Source: DAOUEX01 sp034430235 (GTDB taxonomy: Bacteria > Chloroflexota > Anaerolineae > UBA2200). Taken from it: a stretch of DNA of 64,000 nt. Position numbers and translations under genes: made by a program. The stretch lies in NCBI GenBank assembly GCA_964478075.1, contig CAYZGO010000006.1, positions 62,001-126,000 of the forward strand, written 5' to 3'. Position 1 is the first letter of the stretch. Every line of letters begins with the position of its first letter. Below are positions 6,369-15,506 of this stretch, in pieces. The notes below the pieces were generated by a model. The model ran no database searches, was not told the DNA's origin, and saw nothing but the letters and a program-made list of their open reading frames with translations.

Positions 6369-8318
6369 ATGTCGGAAGAGCAGTACGATGTCATCGTAGT
6401 GGGCGCTGGTCACGCTGGCTGTGAAGCCGCGCTGGCTGCGGCGCGCCTCGGAGCGCGCACACTCCTGTTGACGATGAATCTAGATCTGATCGCACAGATG
6501 CCCTGCAACCCAAGCATTGGTGGGCCGGCCAAGGGCCACCTGGTGCGAGAGATTGATGCCCTTGGTGGAGAAATGGGTCGCAACATTGACCGCACCTTTG
6601 TCCAGATCCGCATGCTCAACCTGTCGAAAGGCCCCGCAGTCCGCGCTCTTCGTGCCCAGGCTGACAAGCGCCTATACTCACTGGCTATGAAGCACACGCT
6701 GGAGCGCACACCGAACCTCGACGTAGCGCAGGCGCTCACGGAGCGATTGCTGGTGCAGCGCGACCGTGTAGAAGGTGTAGTCACCAGTGTGGGCCAGCTC
6801 TACCAGGGACGGGCGGTAGTGCTAACGACGGGCACTTTTCTCAAGGGCCGTATTCTGACAGGTGAGCATTCCTATCCGGCCGGACGCGCTGGTGAATTCC
6901 CTGCCGTGGGGCTCTCATCCTGCCTGCGAGAACTTGGCTTCACCCTTGGCCGCTTGCAGACCAGCACGCCGCCACGCGTAGACGCACGAGCAATTGATTT
7001 CACCAAGACAGACCCGCAGTTCGGCAGCGAGACGCCGCTCTATTTCAGCTTTGAATCGCGCGCGGACGCTGATCCACTAATCCTCAATCCCAAGTCGTGG
7101 CTCAATCCAGTCTACCCAGTTCCCCGACAGACAGAGTGGCGTTTACAACTCCCCTGCTATCTGGTGCACACCAATGCAGAAACTCATCGCGTCATCCGGG
7201 AGAATCTGCATCGCTCTCCAATTGCGGCGGGTTCCATCGGAGGCACTGGACCACGTTACTGCCCTTCAATTGAGGAAAAGATCGTGCACTTTCCGCACAA
7301 ATCATCACATCAGCTCTTCCTCGAGCCAGAAGGCTTTGCTACGGGGGAAGTGTACGTGCAGGGCTGTTATACCAGCTTGCCAGAGGACGTGCAGTTGGCC
7401 ATGCTGCACACCATCCCGGCACTGGCGAATGCACGCATTATGCGCGCTGGCTATGCTATCGAGTACGACTTTGTGCCCCCGACGCAGATTTCTGCCTCTC
7501 TAGAAACAAAGCGCGTCAGTGGGTTGTTCCACGCTGGCCAAATCAACGGCACGTCGGGCTACGAAGAGGCTGCTGCACAGGGTCTGCTGGCAGGCATTAA
7601 CGCTGCCAGAAAAGTGCAGGGCAAAGAGGCCGTGATTCTGCGCCGTGACCAGGCTTACATTGGCGTGCTTATTGATGACATCGTGACCAAGGAAGTCACA
7701 GAGCCCTACCGCCTTTTCACTTCGCGTGCGGAATACCGGCTCCTCCTGCGCCACGACAATGCAGACCTGCGGCTCAGCTCTCTGGGCTATGAACTGGGCT
7801 TGATCGGCCAGGAAAGGTACCGGCAAGTTGAGCAGAAGCGTCGGCAAGTCAGGGAGGAACTGCAACGCCTGGCAGACACGTGGCTGGCCCCCTCGCAGCA
7901 GGTGAATGTCGCAATTGAAAGCTTTGGCCTCGAACCGTTGAGCAAGGGTGTCAACGCCCTGCAACTCCTGCGTCGTCCGGAGGTCAGCTACGATTTGATC
8001 GCAGCCCTTTCACCGGGTCCTGCTGACCTCCCGCCAGAGGCTATCGAACAGGTCATCATAGAGACTAAATACGCAGGATACATTGAAAGGCAGCGGCGGG
8101 ACGTGGAGCGCATGCGCCGCCTCGAGGAGTGGCGTATCCCGGCAGAACTGGACTATGCGCAAATTACCGGCATGCGCAGCGAAGCATTGGAAAAGCTCAG
8201 GCGCTTTCGGCCAGCAACTGTCGGGCAGGCAGCGCGCATTGAGGGTGTCAATCCGGCCGACATTTCCATACTGCTGGTTCACTTGCGGCGGTCCGCCGGG
8301 CAGCAGCAGAATACCTGA
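6369..8318 (+). CDS. mnmG: tRNA uridine 5-carboxymethylaminomethyl modification enzyme MnmG
   Basis: FAD enzyme that, with the GTPase MnmE, modifies the wobble uridine (U34) of several tRNAs. At 649 residues it has the family length. The dinucleotide-binding motif GAGHAGCEAALAA is at residues 12-24, and the family signature CNPSIGGPAKGHLVRE follows near residue 46. Further conserved parts are TGTFLKG, GGTGPRYCPSIEEK and the C-terminal KYAGYIERQ region that contacts MnmE and tRNA. I prefer the ATG at 6369 over the upstream TTG. It follows the Nudix gene; MnmE is not in this window. Confidence 0.95.
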   Translation: MSEEQYDVIVVGAGHAGCEAALAAARLGARTLLLTMNLDLIAQMPCNPSIGGPAKGHLVREIDALGGEMGRNIDRTFVQIRMLNLSKGPAVRALRAQADKRLYSLAMKHTLERTPNLDVAQALTERLLVQRDRVEGVVTSVGQLYQGRAVVLTTGTFLKGRILTGEHSYPAGRAGEFPAVGLSSCLRELGFTLGRLQTSTPPRVDARAIDFTKTDPQFGSETPLYFSFESRADADPLILNPKSWLNPVYPVPRQTEWRLQLPCYLVHTNAETHRVIRENLHRSPIAAGSIGGTGPRYCPSIEEKIVHFPHKSSHQLFLEPEGFATGEVYVQGCYTSLPEDVQLAMLHTIPALANARIMRAGYAIEYDFVPPTQISASLETKRVSGLFHAGQINGTSGYEEAAAQGLLAGINAARKVQGKEAVILRRDQAYIGVLIDDIVTKEVTEPYRLFTSRAEYRLLLRHDNADLRLSSLGYELGLIGQERYRQVEQKRRQVREELQRLADTWLAPSQQVNVAIESFGLEPLSKGVNALQLLRRPEVSYDLIAALSPGPADLPPEAIEQVIIETKYAGYIERQRRDVERMRRLEEWRIPAELDYAQITGMRSEALEKLRRFRPATVGQAARIEGVNPADISILLVHLRRSAGQQQNT

Positions 8319-8334
8319 AGACCAGGGGGTTGAG

Positions 8335-9555
8335 CTAATACAGAGAGTTCCTGAAGATGACGGGCAAGACTACCTTGAGAGAAAGGCTTTGATAAAACAC
8401 GTCCCAGTTATCGGCGGCGACTCGTCTGGCCCACACTGCGTGGAGCTGGCCATTGACGTCAACTGCAAGTTGCAGATCAGCTACTCCCATAGGGTCGCTC
8501 ATCACTAGAGTAAGCTGCGACCACCTGGCATCGTCTATCCACCTCTGCCGATAAAGGGCAAGTGTGTTCTCGTCCCAGCCAACGTACACGGTGCTGCCAC
8601 GGCCCACGGCGATGCTCGGCAGGTAGGCATCTGCCTCACTGTCCGAGACCCTTTCTGGTACAGACCAAAAGCCCACTCTGCCCCACGTATTGTAGATAGC
8701 ATATCTGCCATCTACCTTTTCCTGCCACACGACGTGAGCTTCGTTATCCTGGTCCGTAGCGACGCTGGAGATAACTGATTGGTCTGCCGCGCTATCGGAC
8801 AGGTTCTCTGGCAACGACCAAACCGTCCCATTCCATCGGCTGTAGTATATCTCGTATGGAGCGCCTGGCGCATCTCGGTCTTGCCATACCACATGCACGT
8901 GCGTATCCGTGCTTGCAGAGACTGCTGGTGCACCTCCCATAGCGTGGGCAATAGGCCCATTGATCCAATACATGCCATTCCAATAGGCGTGGTAGATTAC
9001 GTTGTAGCCAGGTGTGTTGTCGGCCCAGACAACGTGAAGCGTACCATCAGGAGCAATGGCAAGGCTGGGCGCAGACGAAATGCCGCTGGTGTTTGAGACA
9101 TTTCGTGGCAGGCTCCACGAAGTGCCGTTCCAACGGCAATGGTAAATCTCATAGTTTCCACCGAATTCATTAACAAAGACTGCATGAGCCATACCTGCAG
9201 CATCCATGACGATAGCGGGTTGCTCGCCAGTAGCGACACTTCGTGTCAGCGACCAGGTGTTCCCGTGGCAAAACCGATGATAGATCCGATTGCTTTCCTC
9301 CCAAACAATGTGCACTTCATCACCCTTCGGGCCTGAGCCCTCCAGGGCGAAGCCTGACACAGCCAGCCTGGGCGAACGGGAATCGGCCAGTGACATTGAG
9401 ACGTTGATAGGCTCCTCTTCGAGGGAGAATAGCCGCAGGCCGCTCGGTGTGCTCTCAGCGTCATTACTGGCTGAAGCAGCACCAACATGGCTGTTGATGC
9501 AAAGCAGGATAGCCAGAAGCAGCAGAGTTCTGGCTTTGTTGGTCTTTGTGTTCAA
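8335..9555 (-). CDS. Secreted beta-propeller-like protein
   Basis: A 406-residue exported protein. Residues 1-30 form a signal peptide (LLLLAILLCINSHVGAASA). The rest is a series of about seven repeats of roughly 50 residues, each with an [IL]HVVW-type strand and a Y-x-x-W-N/G-x-x-W-S strand, as in sialidase-like propellers that lack clear Asp boxes. The function is unknown; surface recognition or binding is plausible. The C-terminus VVLPVIFRNSLY resembles the tail of the DNRLRE protein at 16723-19344 (YLPIIFRAG), a likely lineage-specific export or anchoring tail. It is convergent with mnmG, with only 16 bases between stops. Confidence 0.7.
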   Translation of the reverse strand: MNTKTNKARTLLLLAILLCINSHVGAASASNDAESTPSGLRLFSLEEEPINVSMSLADSRSPRLAVSGFALEGSGPKGDEVHIVWEESNRIYHRFCHGNTWSLTRSVATGEQPAIVMDAAGMAHAVFVNEFGGNYEIYHCRWNGTSWSLPRNVSNTSGISSAPSLAIAPDGTLHVVWADNTPGYNVIYHAYWNGMYWINGPIAHAMGGAPAVSASTDTHVHVVWQDRDAPGAPYEIYYSRWNGTVWSLPENLSDSAADQSVISSVATDQDNEAHVVWQEKVDGRYAIYNTWGRVGFWSVPERVSDSEADAYLPSIAVGRGSTVYVGWDENTLALYRQRWIDDARWSQLTLVMSDPMGVADLQLAVDVNGQLHAVWARRVAADNWDVFYQSLSLKVVLPVIFRNSLY

Positions 9556-9706
9556 AACGCTCTCCTGAATGCTGCCGGGGCTTCCTTGCCTGGCACACGG
9601 TGATGATGTGAATGGCTGTTGTATGCAGTAGTCCGAGTGTCACTGGCCCACAAGCTGAGATAGCAGCAAGGCGGGGGTATGATTCACTCTTGGAGAGTCT
9701 TGCCGC

Positions 9707-10678
9707 TCAATTCGGACGTGAAAGGCGGATGCGCAGGGCCAACAAAGAGCCGTCCTGGCGGCGGAGTGCCCGAACTTGGGCCCACATGCCCACTTCCGCC
9801 GGGGCGCGACTGTCATCTATGAATGTCTCGGCATCAACGAGCACTGTCATTCCAGCAACGACCCAGTGCGTGGCTTCAATGCTTTCCACCAGGCCCTCTA
9901 TGTCAACCTCTGGCGAGGGGATCGCATCCTTGATAGCAATCTGCTGGGCCAAGACCGAGCCATCAGGCTCGAGCACTCCTTGCACTTCGGCAGTCAGACC
10001 CAGAGCAGGAGTTCCCTCGATAACGGTAACAGGACTGATTGTCACTGTAACCCCACTGACGATCCAGGTATCCTCAGACATGCTTTCGATGACGCCTTCG
10101 AATTCGACTTCGGCATGGGCGCCGGGCACAGCTACTTTGATGCTTCTGGCCAGCACTACCTCACTGAAAAGACACGTGCCTTTGACCTCTGCCAGAGCGC
10201 CAATCTCAGGCTGGCCCTGGATGGAAGTGCTCTTCGTGATGAACACTAGCCGGTCGTCCACGACCCAGTAACGGGCATCCATCTCTTGTATGAGGCCCCT
10301 GAACTCAACAGGATAGCCAAGCGGTGGTCCAGGTGGCTGCAAGGAGATGCTTTCAGCGTGCAGATTGCCTTCGTCATCTGTCCTTGCTATTGCCACAGCG
10401 TACATACCTGTCTCTACACCGCTGATAGTTGGGGATGCGGGGTCAATGTGCAGCTCGTGATCACCAATCAGCCAATGAGTAGACGCAGTCTCGTTGATCC
10501 AACCCGTCAACTTGACACGCGGACGCCGTCTGGTGCTGATTGACTGTTTCAGTTTGGATCCGCTATCGGCGATGGCTGGTTGTTGTCTGGCCATGCCGTT
10601 CAGCGAGACGAGCAACACAATGGCAAGAGACGAGACCGTCATAGCATGGAAGTAGCGGCTTCGTACGCGCTTATCCAT
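9707..10678 (-). CDS. DUF5666 repeat protein, exported
   Basis: A 323-residue protein with an N-terminal membrane or signal segment (MTVSSLAIVLLVSLNGMA, near residue 13) followed by about four DUF5666-like units of 60-70 residues. These begin F[ER]G[LV]I[EQ]xM and contain a W-[IV]-[VI] strand and a late G-x-[AV]-x-x-[EK]-V strand. I place the start at the ATG overlapping the upstream stop codon by eight bases (10671-10678), which implies translational coupling. The DUF5666 fold is predicted to be a small beta-barrel of unknown role. It is the third gene of the ECF sigma operon and may be a paralogue of the C-terminal half of the previous gene. Confidence 0.8.
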   Translation of the reverse strand: MDKRVRSRYFHAMTVSSLAIVLLVSLNGMARQQPAIADSGSKLKQSISTRRRPRVKLTGWINETASTHWLIGDHELHIDPASPTISGVETGMYAVAIARTDDEGNLHAESISLQPPGPPLGYPVEFRGLIQEMDARYWVVDDRLVFITKSTSIQGQPEIGALAEVKGTCLFSEVVLARSIKVAVPGAHAEVEFEGVIESMSEDTWIVSGVTVTISPVTVIEGTPALGLTAEVQGVLEPDGSVLAQQIAIKDAIPSPEVDIEGLVESIEATHWVVAGMTVLVDAETFIDDSRAPAEVGMWAQVRALRRQDGSLLALRIRLSRPN

Positions 10679-12317
10679 AGCTTTTCTCCTCCCGGAGACT
10701 GTCCGGTTCCTCAGTTGGCAAGGCCTGTGTACTAAGCGATGGGGACGCAAGAGGCGAGGGCCCTGGTGTCAGAGTAGCTGTTTGTGGTTGTTGTACCACA
10801 ATCCTACGCCCCAACACTGCCCCATCCGGTAGGAGCAGCCCCTGAATCTCCACGGGGTAACCGACAGCAGGCGTTCCAATAATGATCGTCTGGGCATCAA
10901 TACGAACCGTGATGCCATCCACGATCCATTCTTCAGCGTCCAGAATCTCAATAAGACCCTCGAATTGTACTTCCTCGCTGGGCAACCTGACGACGATATG
11001 TGTGGCACGGACGGAGCCGTCGCTCTGCCGCAGAGCCTTGACCTCAGCGAGGAGTCCTTCCTGTGGGCTGCCTTCTATGAGGGTATCAGCAGTGATGAGC
11101 ACAGTGTACCCGCCTATGATCCACTGTGTTGGGCCAAAGCTCTCAATCAGGCCTTGGAACTCGAAGGGTTGCTCAGGCGCTTGCGCAGCACGCTCAATAG
11201 CGATCTCAATGGCGAGCAGAGTGTCATCCTCATGGCGGATAGCGAGCACTCTGGCCATGACGCCCACTGCAGCCTTCTCTTCCCGCTCATCAATGCGGGT
11301 ATTCGCACCTATTCTGACCAGCTGCCCACCTATCGTCCAGGCATCAGCCGTGATAGCCTCTATGATGCCCTTGAACCTGATCTTGACTTCACGTGGAGGA
11401 GTCCGCGTTGCCGGAATTGCTGTCGCTGTGGCCGACGGAGTTGCACTAGGCTGCAGCGTAGTCGTCGGACTCGCCGTTGGCGTTGATGGAGGCGGTTGAA
11501 CTAGCGCCGTTGTCGCCGCTATCTTCGTGGGCGTAGGTACTGCTGTTGGTGCAAGGGTTGGTGTAGGAGAAGCAGTTGGTTCAGGGATGGCTTCCTCTGG
11601 TTCGGCTGAGACGCGTATGGCCAACAGTGTACCATCGCTCAGAGAGCGAATGCGCACACGAACCAGCGTGCCTACCTCGATCTCTCCCTCTGTAACGGTT
11701 TCATCCGATGTGCTGACTGGGACGCCCCCAATTGTCCAATCGCTGTCATCCATGCTCTCAACCCGGCCACGGAAGGACATCTCAGCTATCCGCTGGCTGC
11801 TGGCAACAGCCCTTGCCTCTTCACGACGGCGTTCATCAAACTTTTGCAGCAACTGAGCCTTGGCCTGCCGGTCAAACGTTACCAAGAGTCGGAACTCTTC
11901 TGTCATACGTTTCACGGGGTACAGAGCGTCGCCAGGCAAGCTCTTTGCCGAGGCGGCCATTGCACCTCCACCCAATACGGCAACCAGCAGCAATGTTGCG
12001 AGCACAACGGTCGCCACGCTTCTACGCATCAGCGACTGCAAGTTCAGCCACAACGGAACGTGCCCCGTACGAGACTCCCTCTCCTTGGCGCGTTTTAGAC
12101 GAGCCGCCTCGCGCAAGAGCTTCTCCTTGCCGGCCTGTAGTGCTGCGGGCGATGGCTCCCCGCCCTGCCGCAGGGCCTTAAGCTGGAATGCAATGCGCAG
12201 CAAAGGCTCGAGTTCCGCCGCCAGCGCTGGGTATTGGTGAACGCAGGCCTTGAGAGATTTCCCCTTATTCACTTGATTGAGGCATTCATCAAAAACGGCC
12301 TCAAGGTTCCTGCTCAT
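10671..12317 (-). CDS. Membrane protein: DUF5667 plus DUF5666 repeats (putative anti-sigma or sensor)
   Basis: A 548-residue protein immediately downstream of an ECF sigma gene, overlapping it by four bases (ATGA). The N-terminal 90 residues are cytoplasmic, with the FDECLNQVNKG start seen in sigma-linked DUF5667 proteins. One transmembrane segment follows (VATVVLATLLLVAVLGGGA). The outside part has the DUF5667 pattern LPGDALYPVKR with a helical QLLQKFDERRREE, a DUF5666 unit, a long Thr/Pro/Ala-rich linker (about residues 265-320) and three more DUF5666 units. By position it is probably the anti-sigma or sensor partner, but no classic zinc anti-sigma motif is visible. Confidence 0.8.
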   Translation of the reverse strand: MSRNLEAVFDECLNQVNKGKSLKACVHQYPALAAELEPLLRIAFQLKALRQGGEPSPAALQAGKEKLLREAARLKRAKERESRTGHVPLWLNLQSLMRRSVATVVLATLLLVAVLGGGAMAASAKSLPGDALYPVKRMTEEFRLLVTFDRQAKAQLLQKFDERRREEARAVASSQRIAEMSFRGRVESMDDSDWTIGGVPVSTSDETVTEGEIEVGTLVRVRIRSLSDGTLLAIRVSAEPEEAIPEPTASPTPTLAPTAVPTPTKIAATTALVQPPPSTPTASPTTTLQPSATPSATATAIPATRTPPREVKIRFKGIIEAITADAWTIGGQLVRIGANTRIDEREEKAAVGVMARVLAIRHEDDTLLAIEIAIERAAQAPEQPFEFQGLIESFGPTQWIIGGYTVLITADTLIEGSPQEGLLAEVKALRQSDGSVRATHIVVRLPSEEVQFEGLIEILDAEEWIVDGITVRIDAQTIIIGTPAVGYPVEIQGLLLPDGAVLGRRIVVQQPQTATLTPGPSPLASPSLSTQALPTEEPDSLREEKSYG

Positions 12318-12859
12318 AGCTCTTCTCCGCCAATGAGGCGACGCAGCGCAGCCAGCGCCCTGAACTGCAGCGATTTGACTGCCCCTTCCGACTTGCCAAG
12401 CAGCGCAGCGACCTCGGCATTGCCCATGCCCTCCACGAATTTGAGCATGATAACCAGGCCCTGCTCCTCCGTCAACTGGTTGATCGCCCTGCGCAACCGC
12501 TGCCGAGTCAGCAAGCGTTCGGCGGTGTCAGCCGGATGCTCGTCCGAAGCAATAGGGCGGTCGTCCAGCAGCACATCCGTGTCCAGCCGAGAGGCGCGAA
12601 AATAGTCCACTACCAGGTTATGTGCAATGCGAAAGAGCCATCCCGAGAATGAAGTGCGCCACGCCTTGGACGAGCGGATGGCTTCAAGCATGCGTAGAAA
12701 TACGCTAGCCGTCAGATCCTCAGCTAGGTGCACGTTGCCAAGCCGATGGTAGACGTAATTGTAGATGCGTAGTGAGTACCGATCATAGAGCTCGGCAATA
12801 GCTGCCTGGTCGTACTCTCTAGCCCTTCTTAGCAGTGCCGATTCCTGGTTCGGCTGCAT
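12314..12859 (-). CDS. ECF-type RNA polymerase sigma factor
   Basis: A 181-residue sigma-70 family protein of extracytoplasmic function type. Region 2 spans about residues 15-85 (AELYDRYSLRIYNYV to FSGWLFRIAHNLVVDYFR) and region 4 about 120-175 (INQLTEEQGLVIML, NAEVAALLGKSEGAVKSLQFRALAALR with a helix-turn-helix). It directs RNA polymerase to a specific regulon and is first in a three-gene operon with overlapping stop and start codons. The second gene is a membrane DUF5667 protein likely to control it. ECF operons often autoregulate, but I found no convincing matching promoter. Confidence 0.92.
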   Translation of the reverse strand: MQPNQESALLRRAREYDQAAIAELYDRYSLRIYNYVYHRLGNVHLAEDLTASVFLRMLEAIRSSKAWRTSFSGWLFRIAHNLVVDYFRASRLDTDVLLDDRPIASDEHPADTAERLLTRQRLRRAINQLTEEQGLVIMLKFVEGMGNAEVAALLGKSEGAVKSLQFRALAALRRLIGGEEL

Positions 12860-13124
12860 TGTAGGGCCGCTCTCCTCTCTCTAAGACGTTACGAAACAAC
12901 GAAAGATACGGTGTGCCTCTGGAGAACATAACACCCCGCTTCTGAACGATCCACTATAGTATACCGTCAACTACAGCCTACTGTCAAGCGAAAGGCATCA
13001 AGTATTGAAAACATGGCCGTTTCTGGAAGCAATTACTACATCTTGTGATATAAGAGTCAGTACCCGCCATATGCTGTGGACTGGGTTGACGAGATCGGAG
13101 CTTTTCACCCCCGTGTGTATCCAG

Positions 13125-13153
13125 TTGCCAGGAGACCCAGAATATGCTATCAT
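13125..13153 (+). promoter_or_regulatory. Promoter of the dodecin gene
   Basis: TTGCCA (13125-13130) and TATCAT (13148-13153) are separated by 17 bases. The dodecin start codon is about 78 bases downstream. The surrounding 12860-13230 gap holds no other gene I can support. Confidence 0.6.
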
Positions 13154-13230
13154 TGTAAGGACAAGAGCCATGTACGAGCAAACGGTCAGGCTGAATGGCT
13201 GAACTCTCTCAAAGAAAGGAGGTGAAGGAA

Positions 13231-13443
13231 GTGGCGGTAGTCAAGGTTATCGAGTTGGTGGGCAATTCAACGGTTAGTTGGGAAGATGCCGCGAAGAATG
13301 CCGTGGCCGAGGCGACAAAGACAATTCGTAACATCACTGGTGTTGACGTGGTCGGGCAAACGGCGGTAGTTGAGGACGGTGTCATCAAGGAGTTTCGCGC
13401 CAACATCAAAATCGCTTTCATGGTACGCGGCGGCGTCTCCTAA
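13231..13443 (+). CDS. Dodecin family flavin-binding protein
   Basis: A 70-residue dodecin. These proteins form hollow dodecamers that bind flavins and buffer them in the cytoplasm. The sequence shows the family pattern: VVKVIELVGNSTVSWEDAAKNAV at the start, an amphipathic helix, the NITGVDVVGQ strand and a final FRANIKIAFMV strand. The tryptophan in SWEDA is the residue that stacks on flavin in relatives. I chose the GTG at 13231 because AAAGGAGGTGA lies five bases upstream; the longer frame from 13195 would add an atypical tail. A hairpin follows the stop. Confidence 0.9.
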   Translation: MAVVKVIELVGNSTVSWEDAAKNAVAEATKTIRNITGVDVVGQTAVVEDGVIKEFRANIKIAFMVRGGVS

Positions 13444-13450
13444 ACCTCTA

Positions 13451-13480
13451 GCGGGGGATCGGACAGCTACGATCCCCCGC
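13451..13480 (+). terminator. Hairpin after dodecin
   Basis: GCGGGGGATCG and CGATCCCCCGC form a perfect 11 bp stem with an eight-base loop just after the dodecin stop. There is no T-run, so it may act as a stabilising 3' hairpin or a weak terminator. Confidence 0.6.
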
Positions 13481-13591
13481 GGACCCCAAACCGAATAGAG
13501 CCGATGTCTGCAGCGTCCTATAAGGCGTCCTAAGATCGAAGCAGATGAGTGTGATGCTGCATCCACAAGACGTATATCACAAGGAGGAAGC

Positions 13592-14500
13592 ATGGACTAC
13601 ACCAAGATTCTGAAGAGAGCGTGGGAGATCACCTGGCGCCACAAAGCACTGTGGCTCTTCGGCTTTCTGCTGGCTCTCGTCGGCGGTGGAGGAGGTGGAG
13701 GCGGCGGCCGAGGTGCCCAGTATGTTACGGGCGCTGGCGACCAGCTGCGACCAGGCTGGATTCTGGTCACCGTGCTCCTGCTGTTGATCATTGTGCTGGT
13801 ATTGGTCGTTGTGAGCGTGATTGTTGCCCATCTCAGCCGCGCTGCCCTGATTGGCATGGTACGCGAGGTAGAAGAGACTGGCAACACCAGCGTGCGCAGC
13901 GGGTGGCGTATGGGCTGGTCGCGCTTCCTGCCCTTGTTCGCCATTGACCTGGTCATCAACATCCCGGTGGCTATTGCGGCCTTTGTCCTGATTGTCCTGG
14001 GACTCTCGCCGTTGCTGCTTTTGCTCGCTCAGAGGCGTATACTGGCCATACTGGCCATCGTGCTGACCGTGCTGCTTATGCTGGTGTTCGGCATACTGCT
14101 TGTCGTAGGGCTAGTGCTTTCAGTGGTGCGCGAGCTCGCCTACCGGCAATGCGTCCTGGAGAGGAAGGGCGTCCTGGACTGCATCCGTGACGCCTATCGC
14201 ATGGGACGAGAGAACCTGCGGCATGTAGGTGTGGTCTGGCTGCTGCTCTTCGGCATTAATCTGGCCGTCGGCATAGTACTAATGCCGCTATTCCTGCTCG
14301 TCGTTGCCATAGCAGCGGGGCCAGCGCTTGTTGTCTACGGCGTCACCGAAGCCTTGGCCCCTGCGCTGGTGGTTGGGATCCCCCTTGGCATCCTTGGAAT
14401 CCTGTTCCTGGCGCTGCTAGGAGGTATACATCAGGTGTTCCGCTCGGCAACGTGGACGCTAGCCTATCTGGAGCTTCAAGCACGCGACAATCTGCCCTAG
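13592..14500 (+). CDS. Polytopic membrane protein, unknown function
   Basis: A 302-residue membrane protein starting MDYTKILKRAWEITWRHKALWLFGFLLAL, a pattern shared by many bacterial membrane proteins of unknown role distantly like the GlpQ-type membrane domain. About six hydrophobic segments follow, with an unusual run of nine glycines near residue 32 that shifts easily in sequence. AAGGAGGAAG precedes the ATG. The YRQCVLERKGVLDCIRDAYRMGREN segment is a typical cytosolic loop of this group. No catalytic motif is visible. A bidirectional terminator follows. Confidence 0.7.
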   Translation: MDYTKILKRAWEITWRHKALWLFGFLLALVGGGGGGGGGRGAQYVTGAGDQLRPGWILVTVLLLLIIVLVLVVVSVIVAHLSRAALIGMVREVEETGNTSVRSGWRMGWSRFLPLFAIDLVINIPVAIAAFVLIVLGLSPLLLLLAQRRILAILAIVLTVLLMLVFGILLVVGLVLSVVRELAYRQCVLERKGVLDCIRDAYRMGRENLRHVGVVWLLLFGINLAVGIVLMPLFLLVVAIAAGPALVVYGVTEALAPALVVGIPLGILGILFLALLGGIHQVFRSATWTLAYLELQARDNLP

Positions 14501-14520
14501 CTGCAAGCCAGCAATGAGAT

Positions 14521-14566
14521 GCCAGGCAGGAGGCACGAGCATCTTCATCCCTTCTGCCTGGCTTTT
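14521..14566. terminator. Terminator between convergent genes
   Basis: GCCAGGCAG and CTGCCTGGC form a perfect 9 bp stem around a 24-base loop, followed by TTTT on the plus strand, between the membrane protein gene and the PAP2 gene. Confidence 0.65.
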
Positions 14567-14594
14567 CGCACCTGGCTCTGCAGTTGACCAGGGG

Positions 14595-15464
14595 CTATTC
14601 AGCTTCGGCCAACTTTAGCGTTACAAACAGCCACGGCGCGCCCAGGCTGGCCCATACTCCGATCAGCGCATAGCGCAGACCACGGAAGAGCAGTCCCGTA
14701 GGAAAGATCGCTTTGAGCCCAAGATACAGAGCCAGCAGCACGACGAGCCCGGCGACAAAGCGTATCGCACGTTTCGCCACTGAACCGGCGGAAGAGAACC
14801 TCACCCATTCCTGTTCCAGCGTTAGACCCACACCAAGGCCCAGAAGGGTGCTCATCGCGGAAACCGTATCCTTCTCTGCGTGCAACGCCAGCAGTATCAG
14901 CGGTACTGCGCAGGCCAGTCCCAACCTGATCACCAAGGGCAGGTTCGCGATCCGCGCGCCGTACGATCTCACCAGCCAGTTGTAGCAGGCGACAAGCACA
15001 ATAGAGAGCACCAATCCCACGATTACGTCTTGCGGATAGTGTACCCCCAGATATACGCGAGAGAAGGCTACCAGCACGACAATTACGCCTGCCACAGCCC
15101 AGAACCAAGCCCTTTGCACCTGAGTAGCCAGGTAGCCCCAGATCGTTGATGTCGTCTGCGTGTGGCCACTGGGAAAAGCATAACCCTCTGCCGGGGCAAT
15201 GACGCGCACTGCAGCGGGTGAGGGTCGTGGCACTGCAAAGATAGCCTTCAAGGAAGTGTTGACGTAGGCCGAGCCAAGGTAGACAAAGCTCAGGCGTATA
15301 GCAAGCGCTTTATCCACGACCCAATACAGGAATGGTATCATCAGCAAGTAGAATCTCTCATCACCAAGGAAAGTGATGCCCTCGAAAATAGAATCCAGCG
15401 TAGGATTGCCCAAGGCCTGCAGCCATTGGATGACCCTTGTGCCCCAAGCGAGCAAATTACCCAT
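14595..15464 (-). CDS. PAP2 superfamily phosphatase
   Basis: A 289-residue integral membrane phosphatase of the PAP2 superfamily, which dephosphorylates lipid phosphates such as undecaprenyl pyrophosphate or phosphatidic acid. The three signature motifs are present: K-x6-RP as KAIFAVPRP near residue 70, PSGH near 97, and SR-x5-H-x3-D as SRVYLGVHYPQD near residues 134-145. Five or more hydrophobic segments surround them, and the C-terminal 120 residues add further membrane helices not part of the core. It is not clearly in an operon; the M20 peptidase gene lies 40 bases upstream in the same orientation. Confidence 0.88.
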   Translation of the reverse strand: MGNLLAWGTRVIQWLQALGNPTLDSIFEGITFLGDERFYLLMIPFLYWVVDKALAIRLSFVYLGSAYVNTSLKAIFAVPRPSPAAVRVIAPAEGYAFPSGHTQTTSTIWGYLATQVQRAWFWAVAGVIVVLVAFSRVYLGVHYPQDVIVGLVLSIVLVACYNWLVRSYGARIANLPLVIRLGLACAVPLILLALHAEKDTVSAMSTLLGLGVGLTLEQEWVRFSSAGSVAKRAIRFVAGLVVLLALYLGLKAIFPTGLLFRGLRYALIGVWASLGAPWLFVTLKLAEAE

Positions 15465-15506
15465 AACCGCGCCCCTCCCATAGGTGGGCAGCCTGAGACC
15501 TGGAAC

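Noticed and set aside
10882..11499. Plus-strand frame of 205 codons opposite the DUF5667/DUF5666 gene
   Set aside because: Serine- and arginine-rich complement of a real gene with repeats; no start signal.
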